Below the pieces are notes generated by a model. The model worked only from the letters and a program-made list of their open reading frames with translations. It ran no database searches and was not told where the DNA came from. 33,287 nucleotides of DNA from a virus: the IMG/VR virus record IMGVR_UViG_3300042451_000131, positions 1-33,287 of that record; one strand, 5' to 3'. A program made the translations under genes and the position numbers. Of this stretch, positions 13,866 to 22,306 are shown one piece after another; the stretch's first letter is position 1, and every line of letters starts with the position of its first letter.

Positions 13866-14837
13866 TTAGTTAGGTGAACCAGTTCCATTCCACACTCCGA
13901 TTTGGCTCAAGAAAGGTACCTGAACACCAGCTCTGAACTTAGAACGTAGGTAAATCACATCATCATCTTGAGAATACCACAAATCAAAGTTTTCAAAGTC
14001 TGAACTTAAGTCAGTTCCGAATACAAATTGAGATGCTCTACCAGTGTAGATGTTATCAAGACCATTCAATCCGTTAACTTTAACAATTCTCATGTTTGTT
14101 CCTGGAAGGATCAACTCATTCAAGTCACCAATGTTAGCTGGATTGTAGTGGAATAAGTTATCATCAACCAAGTTCTTAGTCAAGAAATTAAAGTTCTCAC
14201 GACCAGTGAAACAGATAAAGTCATTAGCCTCAGCAACATTTGCTGGAGTATTAACGAAACACTCATAGAAAACATCAAACGCATTTGTAGCAGAGATTGA
14301 TGCAGTTGAAGATGTATTCAATTGAACACAACCATTTGCAACAGTTAAGAACTGACGGAATCCGTTCATCTTAGCCAAGTTACCTGATCCAGTAGCTTTG
14401 TTACCTTTCCAGATTAACTTGTCTAATTCAAATGAATGTAATTGCAATAAGTAGTTGATGATTTGAGCTTCAAATGGAAGAGTCTTATCTTCAGCCATAG
14501 CTCCTGGACGTAAACCTAATTGAGTCCAAAAACCATCAAGATCTTTTTGACAGAAAGATTTCATATAACCAAGAGTCTCAACTGCAATTGCACGATCAGT
14601 GAATACAGTATCTCCATCTGGAGTCATTGTACAATCACCATCTTGGTAAACAATTGAATCATCCATCAATTTCAATTCTTGAGATCCCTTGATCCCTTGT
14701 TGAATTGATACATATTGTAATGTGCGAGCTTCAGTAACTGACTTAACAATTAAGTCCTCTCTTTGCTCATCAACATAAGCTGCAAGACCAGATACATCCC
14801 AGTCGAATTTTGTGCGTAGATATTTTTTTAACGACAT
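13866..14837 (-). CDS. Major capsid protein
   Basis: A 323-aa protein with a typical capsid layout: a charged N-terminal helix (MSLKKYLRTKFDWDVSG), a long central region with FEAQIINYLLQLHSFELDKL and an NDFICFTGRENFNFLT segment, then a C-terminal beta part (DDDVIYLRSKFRAGVQVPFL). It is preceded by scaffold and protease genes in the standard order and is followed by a terminator. HK97 fold is expected from neighbours but not proven from sequence. Codon and base use seems more regular than in neighbours, as in highly expressed genes. Confidence 0.82.
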   Translation of the reverse strand: MSLKKYLRTKFDWDVSGLAAYVDEQREDLIVKSVTEARTLQYVSIQQGIKGSQELKLMDDSIVYQDGDCTMTPDGDTVFTDRAIAVETLGYMKSFCQKDLDGFWTQLGLRPGAMAEDKTLPFEAQIINYLLQLHSFELDKLIWKGNKATGSGNLAKMNGFRQFLTVANGCVQLNTSSTASISATNAFDVFYECFVNTPANVAEANDFICFTGRENFNFLTKNLVDDNLFHYNPANIGDLNELILPGTNMRIVKVNGLNGLDNIYTGRASQFVFGTDLSSDFENFDLWYSQDDDVIYLRSKFRAGVQVPFLSQIGVWNGTGSPN

Positions 14838-14842
14838 TTTAT

Positions 14843-15577
14843 TTATACTTTAGAATTTTTCAAAAACATTTGTCTGGCTGTCAAGTTGCCAACTTTGCTG
14901 AATTTCTCAGCCTCTTTGGTTTGTACTGATGGTTGAGCTTTGAAAGTCTCGAAATCACTTTTCAATGAACTCAACTCATTAACCAATGTTGTGTTATTCT
15001 CTGCAATAGCTTTTGTCATTTCTGCTAAGCCTTCGACAGCTTTTGAGAATGATTCTAACTTTGCATTTATAATTGATTCAACTTTCTCTGCACTCATTGA
15101 TTGTTCAACTGGCATTGTAGTCTCTTCATTTATCTTAGCTATCACAGCAGATGCTACATCATAAGCAACTCCCATCTCAAGTCCTAATCTTTCAGCAATC
15201 ACCTCGGTGATATCTTCCAATACTTGTGGTAACATCTCAGCAGAGATTGCTTGAAAGTCAGAGCTTGTCTCTTCGACAGCAACCTCTCCCTCTCCTTCAT
15301 TCTCTCTCTCATCAATGATCTCTGTGATGATACCTTCAGCATCAACAACAATAGATACACCAGCAAGATCACCAGACAATGAATGTGTGCCTTCTGGAGC
15401 TGGAATTCTTTCACCATCAGCAACAACAAAAACTGGCATACCTACCTCAAGAGCATCATATTCAACTATGGTTGTTCCATCAGCAAGAGTTGCCTGTTCA
15501 AATGTGTCAACTGACTTTGAGAATTGTGCTTTCATTTCAGCTATCAATTCCTTAATCGTTTGCAATTCTTTGTTCAT
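14843..15577 (-). CDS. Capsid scaffold protein (probable)
   Basis: The 244-aa protein has an N-terminal helix, a small beta domain (FEQATLADGTTIVEYDALEV, then RIPAPEGTHSLSG and GIITEIIDERENE), an acidic linker (ENEGEGEVAVEET) and a long C-terminal coiled coil (AKLESFSKAVEGLAEMTKAI and on). The DGT...PAPEGTH domain is one I associate with scaffold proteins adjacent to XkdF-like proteases in Bacteroidota phages. It lies between protease and capsid, and would be removed by the protease during maturation. Confidence 0.7.
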   Translation of the reverse strand: MNKELQTIKELIAEMKAQFSKSVDTFEQATLADGTTIVEYDALEVGMPVFVVADGERIPAPEGTHSLSGDLAGVSIVVDAEGIITEIIDERENEGEGEVAVEETSSDFQAISAEMLPQVLEDITEVIAERLGLEMGVAYDVASAVIAKINEETTMPVEQSMSAEKVESIINAKLESFSKAVEGLAEMTKAIAENNTTLVNELSSLKSDFETFKAQPSVQTKEAEKFSKVGNLTARQMFLKNSKV

Positions 15578-15589
15578 ACTTATTATAAT

Positions 15590-16492
15590 TTATTGTTCGA
15601 AAATCCCTAACTCTTTTAGCTTAGCCTCTGACCATCTCTTTGCAGCAAGCCCACCCCATAATAAATAGGAGATAGTTCCACAGGCTGAATTGTCATCTGG
15701 ATTGTAGTATTCCTCAGCTCTTGACAAATAAGAATACATCCTTTTGATCACAGCCACAGATACTGTCTGTCTATTGGCCAAAGTAGTTGCTCTTAATCTG
15801 CCAACTCTTGTGGCACATTTATTCCCATACTTCTGATTGAGCTCAATTCCTTTCTTAGCATTGTTGCTCACAGCTTCTGGATAGTCATTGTAAAATGTGA
15901 TGTATTCTTGGACCTTCTTAAGCTCTTGATAAATGGTTGAGAATTCATGCTCCCATCCTTTGCCAGTCTCAAGCAATTGAAACACACCCTCAATTGAGAA
16001 GCCAGTAAACATTCCAGCCTTGGCTGCATCATAGACATCCTTATTTGTGACCTTATAACTCACAATCCAAGAGCCATCATTCTCATCCTTGAATCTTTCT
16101 GGAGCTGTGAATCCTTTTGACTCATCAATGATATATGACATAATCATGTATATTCCATCAACCACTCTCTTGCTATCATGCTCAAGATTAACATTGTTAA
16201 AATTCTCTCTCCTTGCATAATCAAATACAATATCCTTGATTGATGATGGTGAAAAGTTTACATAATACTCCTCGCCAGTCTGAGGATCTCTTCTGAATAT
16301 GGGAGTGTTCGCAGATATAGCAACTCCAGTGATGACTTGCTCCTCATCATTGAATTGATAAGCAATCTTTTTGGAAAATGTTTCAAATGATTTCTCATGT
16401 GCTGGATTAGCCACAAGGCTGTTGAATGATACTGTTGTTTCTGGATCATCAAGATCAATCACAATATCATATAGTGGTAACTCTCTAAGCAT
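15590..16492 (-). CDS. XkdF-like prohead serine protease with C-terminal extension
   Basis: I start at the ATG at 16490-16492, giving 300 aa beginning MLRELPLYDIVIDLDD. The longer frame to 16573 would cover the divergent gene. Protease motifs: GVAISANTPIFRR, an NLEHDS with the probable catalytic His, and MFTGFSIEGVF with the probable catalytic Ser, as in XkdF/PBSX-type prohead proteases. The last 110 residues (AVSNNAKKGIELNQKYGNKC, then IKRMYSYLSRAEEYY and SACGTISYLLWGGLAAKRW) form a separate helical domain often attached to such proteases. It cleaves scaffold and capsid during maturation. Confidence 0.78.
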   Translation of the reverse strand: MLRELPLYDIVIDLDDPETTVSFNSLVANPAHEKSFETFSKKIAYQFNDEEQVITGVAISANTPIFRRDPQTGEEYYVNFSPSSIKDIVFDYARRENFNNVNLEHDSKRVVDGIYMIMSYIIDESKGFTAPERFKDENDGSWIVSYKVTNKDVYDAAKAGMFTGFSIEGVFQLLETGKGWEHEFSTIYQELKKVQEYITFYNDYPEAVSNNAKKGIELNQKYGNKCATRVGRLRATTLANRQTVSVAVIKRMYSYLSRAEEYYNPDDNSACGTISYLLWGGLAAKRWSEAKLKELGIFEQ

Positions 16493-16502
16493 AATTATTA
16501 TG

Positions 16503-16510
16503 TATATTTG
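16503..16510 (+). promoter_or_regulatory. Promoter box TATATTTG for the inverted gene
   Basis: TATATTTG on the plus strand matches the Bacteroidota -7 box and lies six bases before the ATG at 16517, in a 24-base divergent spacer. No exact TTTG at -33 is seen. It would give a near-leaderless mRNA. Confidence 0.4.
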
Positions 16511-16516
16511 TTCGAA

Positions 16517-17164
16517 ATGATTTTTGTTTATCCATACCACAGCAGAGCTGAGTCTGACTTTGAAATCAAGCAATCAATTGCAATTATCCTCAAAGTTTAT
16601 CCTGATGCAGAGATCTGGACAGTTGGCAAAGCTGTGTCTGGCATCAACAACATACCATGCACTCAACACAACAACATCAGAGGCTGTGATGTGACCAATA
16701 GAATTCTGACCTTTGCTAAGAAAATTGGTGGAGAGTTTATCTATATGAACAAAGATTTCTTTATCACTGAGTCATGGCAACCACATGTTGCTATCAATAT
16801 GAAGAGCCTCATTGTCAATGATGACCATCCTCCACATACAAAGGTAGCTCAGTCAAACACATTGGAATTCCTTAAGCATAACAGCTTCACCGCTTATAAT
16901 TATGAGACACATACTCCATGTGTCATGGATAGCAAAAAGCTGATTGATCTATTTGACAATATCAACTGGCAGAATGACAATCATTTTATCAAGTCAATCT
17001 ATTGTAATGTGTATCAAGTCCCATCAAAGGAAGGATTCAATTGTAAGGTATCAACTCCATCCATTGCCAAGGCTCAAGAATTCATTGCACTCCAGGGATG
17101 TTTCTCAACTGGAGATCAGTTCTGGAATAAGCCTTGTGTTGAATGGATTAAAAGCTTGACTTAG
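16517..17164 (+). CDS. Glycosyltransferase/Stealth-like protein, lone plus-strand gene
   Basis: The 215-aa product starts at ATG 16517 (MIFVYPYHSRAESDFEIKQS) after a TATATTTG box. An N-terminal Rossmann-like beginning (DAEIWTVGKA) and FIYMNKDFFIT (about 74-84) resemble the D-x-D region of sugar-transferring Stealth-type or GT-A enzymes. This is the only gene on the plus strand: its 3' end overlaps the tape-measure stop by 17 bases and its 5' end faces the protease gene 24 bases away. That pattern is typical of a later-acquired moron gene. It may act on host surface glycans together with the sugar cassette at 28839-31537. The family call is tentative. Confidence 0.6.
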   Translation: MIFVYPYHSRAESDFEIKQSIAIILKVYPDAEIWTVGKAVSGINNIPCTQHNNIRGCDVTNRILTFAKKIGGEFIYMNKDFFITESWQPHVAINMKSLIVNDDHPPHTKVAQSNTLEFLKHNSFTAYNYETHTPCVMDSKKLIDLFDNINWQNDNHFIKSIYCNVYQVPSKEGFNCKVSTPSIAKAQEFIALQGCFSTGDQFWNKPCVEWIKSLT

Positions 17165-19796
17165 CCTCTTGCAATTGTACTTTATTTTGTGTATTGGTGA
17201 TGTCAGATTCCAAGACTACCACTTGTGATGTCATTGTCTGACTTTGTTGACCTTGACCAAGTTGATTCAAGTCAGTTGTCTGAGCTTGTGTGTTGGCTGT
17301 GAATGAACTTGCACCAGCTCCACTCAATGCACCTCCGCCTCCAGATGATAATTGTGGAGGAGTGGGAGCAGAACCAGCTTGATATTTCTGATTCATGATA
17401 GCCATTGCCTGAGTTATTCCAATCAATGAGGCTGATGCAATTGCAGCAATACCAGCTGGCGATGGAGGGGGTCCAAATTGTGCAATACCTTTGACAATAG
17501 CGGAGGCTGTATCAATACCAACTTGAGCCAATCTCAGAGCTTTGTCTCTTGCAAATTGTGCCTTCTTAATTTTCTCTTCCTCATTGAATGCCTTGAGCTC
17601 TATCTGATATTTTTGCTGTGCAAAGTTCTGCTCAATCTGAGCCTTTTGATCAGCTGTCAATCCTTCTTGACTCAACTGAGCTTGCAAGTTCTTATCAAGA
17701 TTGGCAAGATCCTCATCTCGATTCTTAGCAATGTTGTTGAGCCTTGCTTGATCTATCTCATTTACAAGAGCATTAATCTTCTTAAGTTCATCCAATCCTT
17801 TCTGAGCTCCCTCAATTGCTTGAGTAACTCCCTTAAGTGATTCTTCTCTTGCCTTAATTTCGTTGCCCTTGGCTTGCTCATCATATTTCTTATCAAGCTC
17901 CCCCTTCTTTTTTCTGTACTCTTCCTGAGCTTTTAATCCAGCATCATAGAACTCCTCCTCATCAATGGCACCAGCTTGAAATGCTTTTAAGTTCAAAGCC
18001 TCTTGCTCTTTGTACCATTCCTCAAGATCAAGCAATTCATTCTCTCTCTCATTGTTTGTAAATCGGATGATCTTATTTCTGAGATCTCTTTTCTTAGCCT
18101 CATTCTCTGCAATCTTGTCAAGCTCAATCTTATTGTACTTATTGACAATGGCAATCCTTTCTGCTGCCTCTTGCACAGCAATTTGATTCAATAGCTCAGC
18201 ATTGCCATGAGCTTGATCTCTGAGCTTATCATATTTGATGGTTGACTCAAAGAGCTCTTTCTCTTGACCTTCCTTCATCAACTGGAGGCTCAATTGGAAT
18301 TGGTCATCCTCAGCTTTGATTCTGTCCTCATTTGCTTTGCGTTCAATCTCAGCCAATCTCTCAGCCTCTTTCTTGGCTGCCTCTCTTCTCTTCTCAGCTC
18401 TGGCTTTTGCCTTATCAGCTCTCTCTTTTGCTGATTCATCTTCAGCCTTTGCCTCCTCAATTCTTAATATTTCAAGATCTTGCTTAGCTTTAACATTCTC
18501 TTTGTATTGATCATTTTTATTTTTCTTAACTTCCTTCAAAGATTTCTCAAGCTGTTTAACTCTTTCCTCATCAACATTCTTAAGTGACTTTTGAATCTTT
18601 ATTTCATCCTCATAAGCCGCAATCTTTTGCTTTTGAATTTCAAGAATTGCCCTTCCAGATTTTAAAGCTGATTGCAGTTTCTTTTCCTCAATTGCTTCAG
18701 TTTCTTTTCCAGCCGCTTGAGACTTTCTGATTTCAAATGCAAGAGATTCCTCAACCTGTCTTGCTTTTCTCTTCTCAGCGGATAGCTTCTTGTTTAGTTC
18801 TTTCTCAGTTGCCTCAGTTCTTTCCTTGGCATTTTGTTTCATCTTAGCTGTGACCTCATCATCAATCACTCCGAAATATTCTAATGCAGCAGTAACTCCT
18901 TTTATAATTGGCAGTAATCCGAATGAAAGAATTGACATAACTGCCTTTCCAGCTGGTCCAAGTTTGTCAAACCATTTTATTGTGTTCCTGACTGCCTCAG
19001 TAACTTTATCCCAGTTGGCTATCAATAAGCCAAGACCAACAACAAGAGCTCCAATACCAGTTGCAATCAATGCCAATCTGAACAACTTCATTGCTGTGGT
19101 TGATGCTGTTGTCGCTGTTGCAAGTCCAACATTGGCACCAGCCTGAGCTGTGGTTGCTGCCGTGTTGGCTAATGTCGGAGCAATGGATCCAGTCAAGACA
19201 AGATTCTTAACTTTCTCAAGACCGTTTCTTATTTGCAATCCAAGGATTGATTCCTTATTCAAATTGTTAGCAACAATACTCACAGCATTAACCAATCCTT
19301 GAGCCGCTTGCAGCTTGACCATTGTCTGAGTCAAAGCCTCAGACTCAACACCAGTCAATGCAACCGCTGATTGTATTCCTTGGAATGCAGCTGCTCCAGT
19401 CTCAACTCCTTTCAATGCTGTATCAACACCAACAAAGTCAGATGATAATGCTGTTGTCTGAGCCTTAAGATCACCAATCTCATCCTTAAGATTTGCAGCG
19501 TTTCTGATTGCTTGTGCTCCGATGGGAGTCTCAGTCCCAGCTTGTGCAGCCAAGTTCTGATATTCCTTCATTGTCCTGGTCAGATCTCGCATTGTCAACC
19601 CTCCAGCCTCAACTCTTGCATTGAGCTCCTGGAGTTTTTGATCAAAGGTATCTATGCCAGTATTATCTGCCGCTGTTTTTTGTGTTGCCTTGAGATCTTG
19701 ATTCAAGTCATTGACAGCCGCATCCATAGCTTGGATGTCCTGAACACTGTTGCCAGTATTGACCTTAAGTGAGAATACAACTGACTTCTCTGCCAT
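17148..19796 (-). CDS. Tape measure protein
   Basis: At 882 aa this is the longest protein in the window. It has an N-terminal helical region, a hydrophobic span (residues about 235-262, KLFRLALIATGIGALVVGLG), a long coiled coil rich in Lys, Glu and Ala (about 310-680), a second hydrophobic region (GIAAIASASLIGITQAMAIM) and a low-complexity tail. This is the usual tape measure layout that sets tail length. By the common 0.15 nm per residue rule it would fit a tail near 130 nm, so a siphovirus. Its 3' end overlaps the inverted gene. Confidence 0.9.
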   Translation of the reverse strand: MAEKSVVFSLKVNTGNSVQDIQAMDAAVNDLNQDLKATQKTAADNTGIDTFDQKLQELNARVEAGGLTMRDLTRTMKEYQNLAAQAGTETPIGAQAIRNAANLKDEIGDLKAQTTALSSDFVGVDTALKGVETGAAAFQGIQSAVALTGVESEALTQTMVKLQAAQGLVNAVSIVANNLNKESILGLQIRNGLEKVKNLVLTGSIAPTLANTAATTAQAGANVGLATATTASTTAMKLFRLALIATGIGALVVGLGLLIANWDKVTEAVRNTIKWFDKLGPAGKAVMSILSFGLLPIIKGVTAALEYFGVIDDEVTAKMKQNAKERTEATEKELNKKLSAEKRKARQVEESLAFEIRKSQAAGKETEAIEEKKLQSALKSGRAILEIQKQKIAAYEDEIKIQKSLKNVDEERVKQLEKSLKEVKKNKNDQYKENVKAKQDLEILRIEEAKAEDESAKERADKAKARAEKRREAAKKEAERLAEIERKANEDRIKAEDDQFQLSLQLMKEGQEKELFESTIKYDKLRDQAHGNAELLNQIAVQEAAERIAIVNKYNKIELDKIAENEAKKRDLRNKIIRFTNNERENELLDLEEWYKEQEALNLKAFQAGAIDEEEFYDAGLKAQEEYRKKKGELDKKYDEQAKGNEIKAREESLKGVTQAIEGAQKGLDELKKINALVNEIDQARLNNIAKNRDEDLANLDKNLQAQLSQEGLTADQKAQIEQNFAQQKYQIELKAFNEEEKIKKAQFARDKALRLAQVGIDTASAIVKGIAQFGPPPSPAGIAAIASASLIGITQAMAIMNQKYQAGSAPTPPQLSSGGGGALSGAGASSFTANTQAQTTDLNQLGQGQQSQTMTSQVVVLESDITNTQNKVQLQEAKSSF

Positions 19797-20020
19797 TAGC
19801 TAAAAGGTGGTGGTGTTGGTTTCGGTTCGTAAGGAATCAAATCAAGATCTTTAACCCAAAGATAGTCTGGATTAACACATTGCTCCATTTCCTCTACTGA
19901 GATTACCCAATTGTCAAAATTATCTTGCAGTGGGTTGAAGTAGCTATCTGGAGCATACCACTGCCCAACAAGTTGGTCTTTCTGTTCAACGGTTAATAAA
20001 CCTACATATATTGTACTCAT
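19796..20020 (-). CDS. Hypothetical protein, 74 aa, before the tape measure
   Basis: Begins MSTIYVGLLTVEQKDQLVGQ and is acidic and aromatic, ending in a proline-rich KPTPPPFS. Its start overlaps the HNH-type gene stop as ATGA, and its stop overlaps the tape measure ATG as TAATG. It may be a fibre-associated or chaperone-like small protein, but there is no recognisable domain. Confidence 0.6.
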   Translation of the reverse strand: MSTIYVGLLTVEQKDQLVGQWYAPDSYFNPLQDNFDNWVISVEEMEQCVNPDYLWVKDLDLIPYEPKPTPPPFS

Positions 20021-20613
20021 GCTTTATATTCTTTTAAAATTTGTTCAATTGGTTTTTCAGCTCTGCATCTACTTACTAATGTTCTAACATGAACACCAAT
20101 CATATCTGCCCATTCAGCTCGTGTTTTTGTTAATCCTTTATAAGTTAATAAATAATTTGTTCTTCTATTATTAGCTTGTTGTTTTTTAGTAGCCCAAATG
20201 CAATTATCTTTCGAGTAACCTTTATTAACATCTAATCTTTCAATAGTATGATTTTTAGAAGGTTTGTTTCCCATGTCATTTAAAAATGATTCAAAACTAT
20301 TTACCCATTCGTTACAAACATTGATACCTCTTTCACCATAATATTTAAATGATGGATTGTTTTTATTTATACACCTATCTTTTATTCCTTGCCAAGTTTT
20401 ATATTCAGGTGTTTTTGTTTTTCCATGAGTTTTATTATGATTATATTCATTCATACATCCACATGAAATATTCTTTTTTAGATATTGAGTAGTTAATTTT
20501 TTCTTTTTACCACATATACAAACTGCATCAAAATATTTAATATAATATTTATCAGTATGACTATATCCTATTATTGTATAATAGCTATTTTCTTTTTGAG
20601 TTATATTTTCCAT
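20017..20613 (-). CDS. HNH/AP2-type homing endonuclease-like protein
   Basis: From the ATG at 20611-20613 (MENITQKENSYYTIIGYSHT) the product is 198 aa. It has two CxC-type segments (AVCICGKKK and NISCGCMNE) and the pattern HGKTKTPEYKTWQGIKDRC, then FKYYGERGINVCNEW and HTIERLDVNKGYSKDNCIWA, characteristic of HNH proteins with AP2-like DNA-binding parts. A C-terminal HTH follows (TRAEWADMIGVHVRTLVSRC). Base composition is clearly more A+T-rich than the flanking tail genes, and it has its own promoter, both signs of an inserted mobile gene. Coupled by ATGA to the 74-aa gene. Confidence 0.8.
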   Translation of the reverse strand: MENITQKENSYYTIIGYSHTDKYYIKYFDAVCICGKKKKLTTQYLKKNISCGCMNEYNHNKTHGKTKTPEYKTWQGIKDRCINKNNPSFKYYGERGINVCNEWVNSFESFLNDMGNKPSKNHTIERLDVNKGYSKDNCIWATKKQQANNRRTNYLLTYKGLTKTRAEWADMIGVHVRTLVSRCRAEKPIEQILKEYKA

Positions 20614-20616
20614 ACT

Positions 20617-20648
20617 CAAAGATACTAATAACAATTGGATTATACAAA
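20617..20648 (-). promoter_or_regulatory. Promoter of the inserted HNH gene (TTTG-N20-TATCTTTG)
   Basis: On the minus strand TTTG (20648-20645) and TATCTTTG (20624-20617) are separated by 20 bases, a good match to the Bacteroidota -33/-7 consensus. The -7 box is three bases before the ATG at 20613, implying a leaderless message for the mobile gene. Confidence 0.5.
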
Positions 20649-20661
20649 TTAATTTCATAGT

Positions 20662-21471
20662 CTAAATATTTCTGGACAAAGCCACTTGAAATGCTTGAAC
20701 TGCTGTATAAAAGTTAGCTGCTTCAGTATCTGTTAAACCGTCACCGATTGAGGCGAAAGCATAATTTCTTAATGAATATGAACTAATAGCACCACTTGCG
20801 TTTATAGCAGATATAACTAATGCAGTAGTGCTTAATTGTGAACTTGTTTGTGCTGTATCAATTACTTTAATTCCATTCTTGTAACCTATTGTATTGGTTG
20901 CTGAATTTCTATTAGCTATAAATAAACCTCTTGAATCTGTATTAGCTACATTTGGATAAGTAGGCGTTCCATATTGAGAATAAAATTTATTATCAGTCCA
21001 TCGTGAAATCAAACTATTTTCAACAGCACCTGTGCCCGAAGCCGAACCCATATCATATCCACCAGAAACATTTGTCCTTGAATATATTGATAAATGTCCG
21101 CTTGATATGCTTAATACTGAATTAGGGATTAATCCTGTGTTACCATAACCATTTGCACTACCAGTAACACCATTAGAATTCCAAGTCCATCCGCCAAACC
21201 AACTTATTTGATATTGTGCTGTATTTTTAAGGTTATAACTTGTACTTGTACTTGTTCCACCAACAAACGGATAAACCGCCTTCATCTTAGTCCAAATAGA
21301 ATACCCTTTCAAGTCAACTACCAAAGTATTAATAGCCGCTTGTTGAGTAGGGTCTGTAATTGCAGCCGCTGTTATGAATGCTTGTGCATCGGGGTCAACT
21401 ACTCCACCTGATGTTGATCTGGCTAAGATGCCATGTGTTGCTAAAAACATACTATTGCCGTAACCAATCAT
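20662..21471 (-). CDS. Tail fibre/receptor-binding-like protein
   Basis: The 269-aa protein starts at ATG 21471 by ATGA overlap with the preceding gene (MIGYGNSMFLATHGILARST). It contains DPDAQAFITAAAITDPTQQA, then VDLKGYSIWTKMKAVYPFVG and repeated beta strands with Trp and Asn, resembling fibre proteins with lectin-like or laminin-like modules in Bacteroidota phages. A role in host glycan recognition at the tail tip fits the position after the tail-tip proteins. The HNH gene is inserted directly after its stop. Confidence 0.7.
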   Translation of the reverse strand: MIGYGNSMFLATHGILARSTSGGVVDPDAQAFITAAAITDPTQQAAINTLVVDLKGYSIWTKMKAVYPFVGGTSTSTSYNLKNTAQYQISWFGGWTWNSNGVTGSANGYGNTGLIPNSVLSISSGHLSIYSRTNVSGGYDMGSASGTGAVENSLISRWTDNKFYSQYGTPTYPNVANTDSRGLFIANRNSATNTIGYKNGIKVIDTAQTSSQLSTTALVISAINASGAISSYSLRNYAFASIGDGLTDTEAANFYTAVQAFQVALSRNI

Positions 21472-21734
21472 AATACTAAACAAACAGATCCAGATGTCAA
21501 TGTGACACCACTAAACTTTGCACCTCTCAATGGTCGGATGATTGCACCAGCTTTTACTGCTGTGCCAGTTGCCGCAATGTAAGTTGACTTAACATCTGTA
21601 CCAGCAACTCTAATTGCTGAGAATACTGTATCCTCAAGCACTATAATTGCATCATGATCAACAGTCTTTGCAACTGTATTATTTACTATAAAAGTTCCTT
21701 GTTGTGCTGTTAAAACACTATTTGAATTTGCCAT
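21468..21734 (-). CDS. Small structural protein, 88 aa
   Basis: Begins MANSNSVLTAQQGTFIVNNT, continues in short beta strands (AIIVLEDTVFSAIRV) and ends TSGSVCLVL. Such short beta-rich Ala/Thr proteins sit beside tail fibres and may be fibre caps or chaperones. The stop overlaps the fibre gene start as ATGA. Confidence 0.55.
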   Translation of the reverse strand: MANSNSVLTAQQGTFIVNNTVAKTVDHDAIIVLEDTVFSAIRVAGTDVKSTYIAATGTAVKAGAIIRPLRGAKFSGVTLTSGSVCLVL

Positions 21735-21745
21735 TTTTATTTATT

Positions 21746-22303
21746 TTAAGTTGTTATATCTCCAGCTAAATACCATTCGTTTGTGCCTCTCTTTATTAAT
21801 GTAGCCATTCCATATTGAGCAGCAATCTTTGTCTTGCCTCCACTTGATCTCAATGTGACTCCTGTATTTGGCACAATTGTAACTTGACCAGCACCATATT
21901 GAGAGATCAATATATTAGCTCCAATTGGTAAAGGTTGAGCTGCATTGGTTGGTATTATGATATTGTTTGATGATCCAAAATTACACTCAATTAATTTGCA
22001 ATTATCACTGGTTGTCAATGTATATTGCAATGTTTGTGTGCTAATTGGAATTAGAATCACAACAGCTCCAGTTCCATGTGGAGTTATGTTAATATTCCCA
22101 TTTGATGTGCTCACAATACTATTGCCATTTATATCAAGATTGCCACCTAATTGAGGCGATGTATCAAGACTAAGCTCATTTGCTTGAGCTCCAGTAATTG
22201 ATCGAGAAACATAACCAGGTCCAGATACAACAGAAATCTCAATGAGATCTGTTGCTGCAATCTTGCTACCTTTCGCTGTTAAGTCTGATATTTTAACTCC
22301 CAT
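21746..22303 (-). CDS. Tail-associated beta-rich protein, 185 aa
   Basis: A protein beginning MGVKISDLTAKGSKIAATDL, followed by LEISVVSGPGYVSRSI-like strands, a GNLDINGNSIVSTSNGNINI repeat-type segment and a compact C-terminal beta domain ending NEWYLAGDITT. The last domain resembles capping domains of phage fibres and virion proteins. It lies between tail-tip and fibre genes, so it is probably a tail-tip or fibre-base component. Confidence 0.6.
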   Translation of the reverse strand: MGVKISDLTAKGSKIAATDLIEISVVSGPGYVSRSITGAQANELSLDTSPQLGGNLDINGNSIVSTSNGNINITPHGTGAVVILIPISTQTLQYTLTTSDNCKLIECNFGSSNNIIIPTNAAQPLPIGANILISQYGAGQVTIVPNTGVTLRSSGGKTKIAAQYGMATLIKRGTNEWYLAGDITT

Positions 22304-22306
22304 TAT

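Noticed and set aside
15590-16517. GTTCGA sequences at 15594 and 16510 suggesting tRNA T-loops
   Set aside because: No cloverleaf partner stems were found around either; they lie in gene ends and in the divergent spacer. No tRNA is supported in the window.
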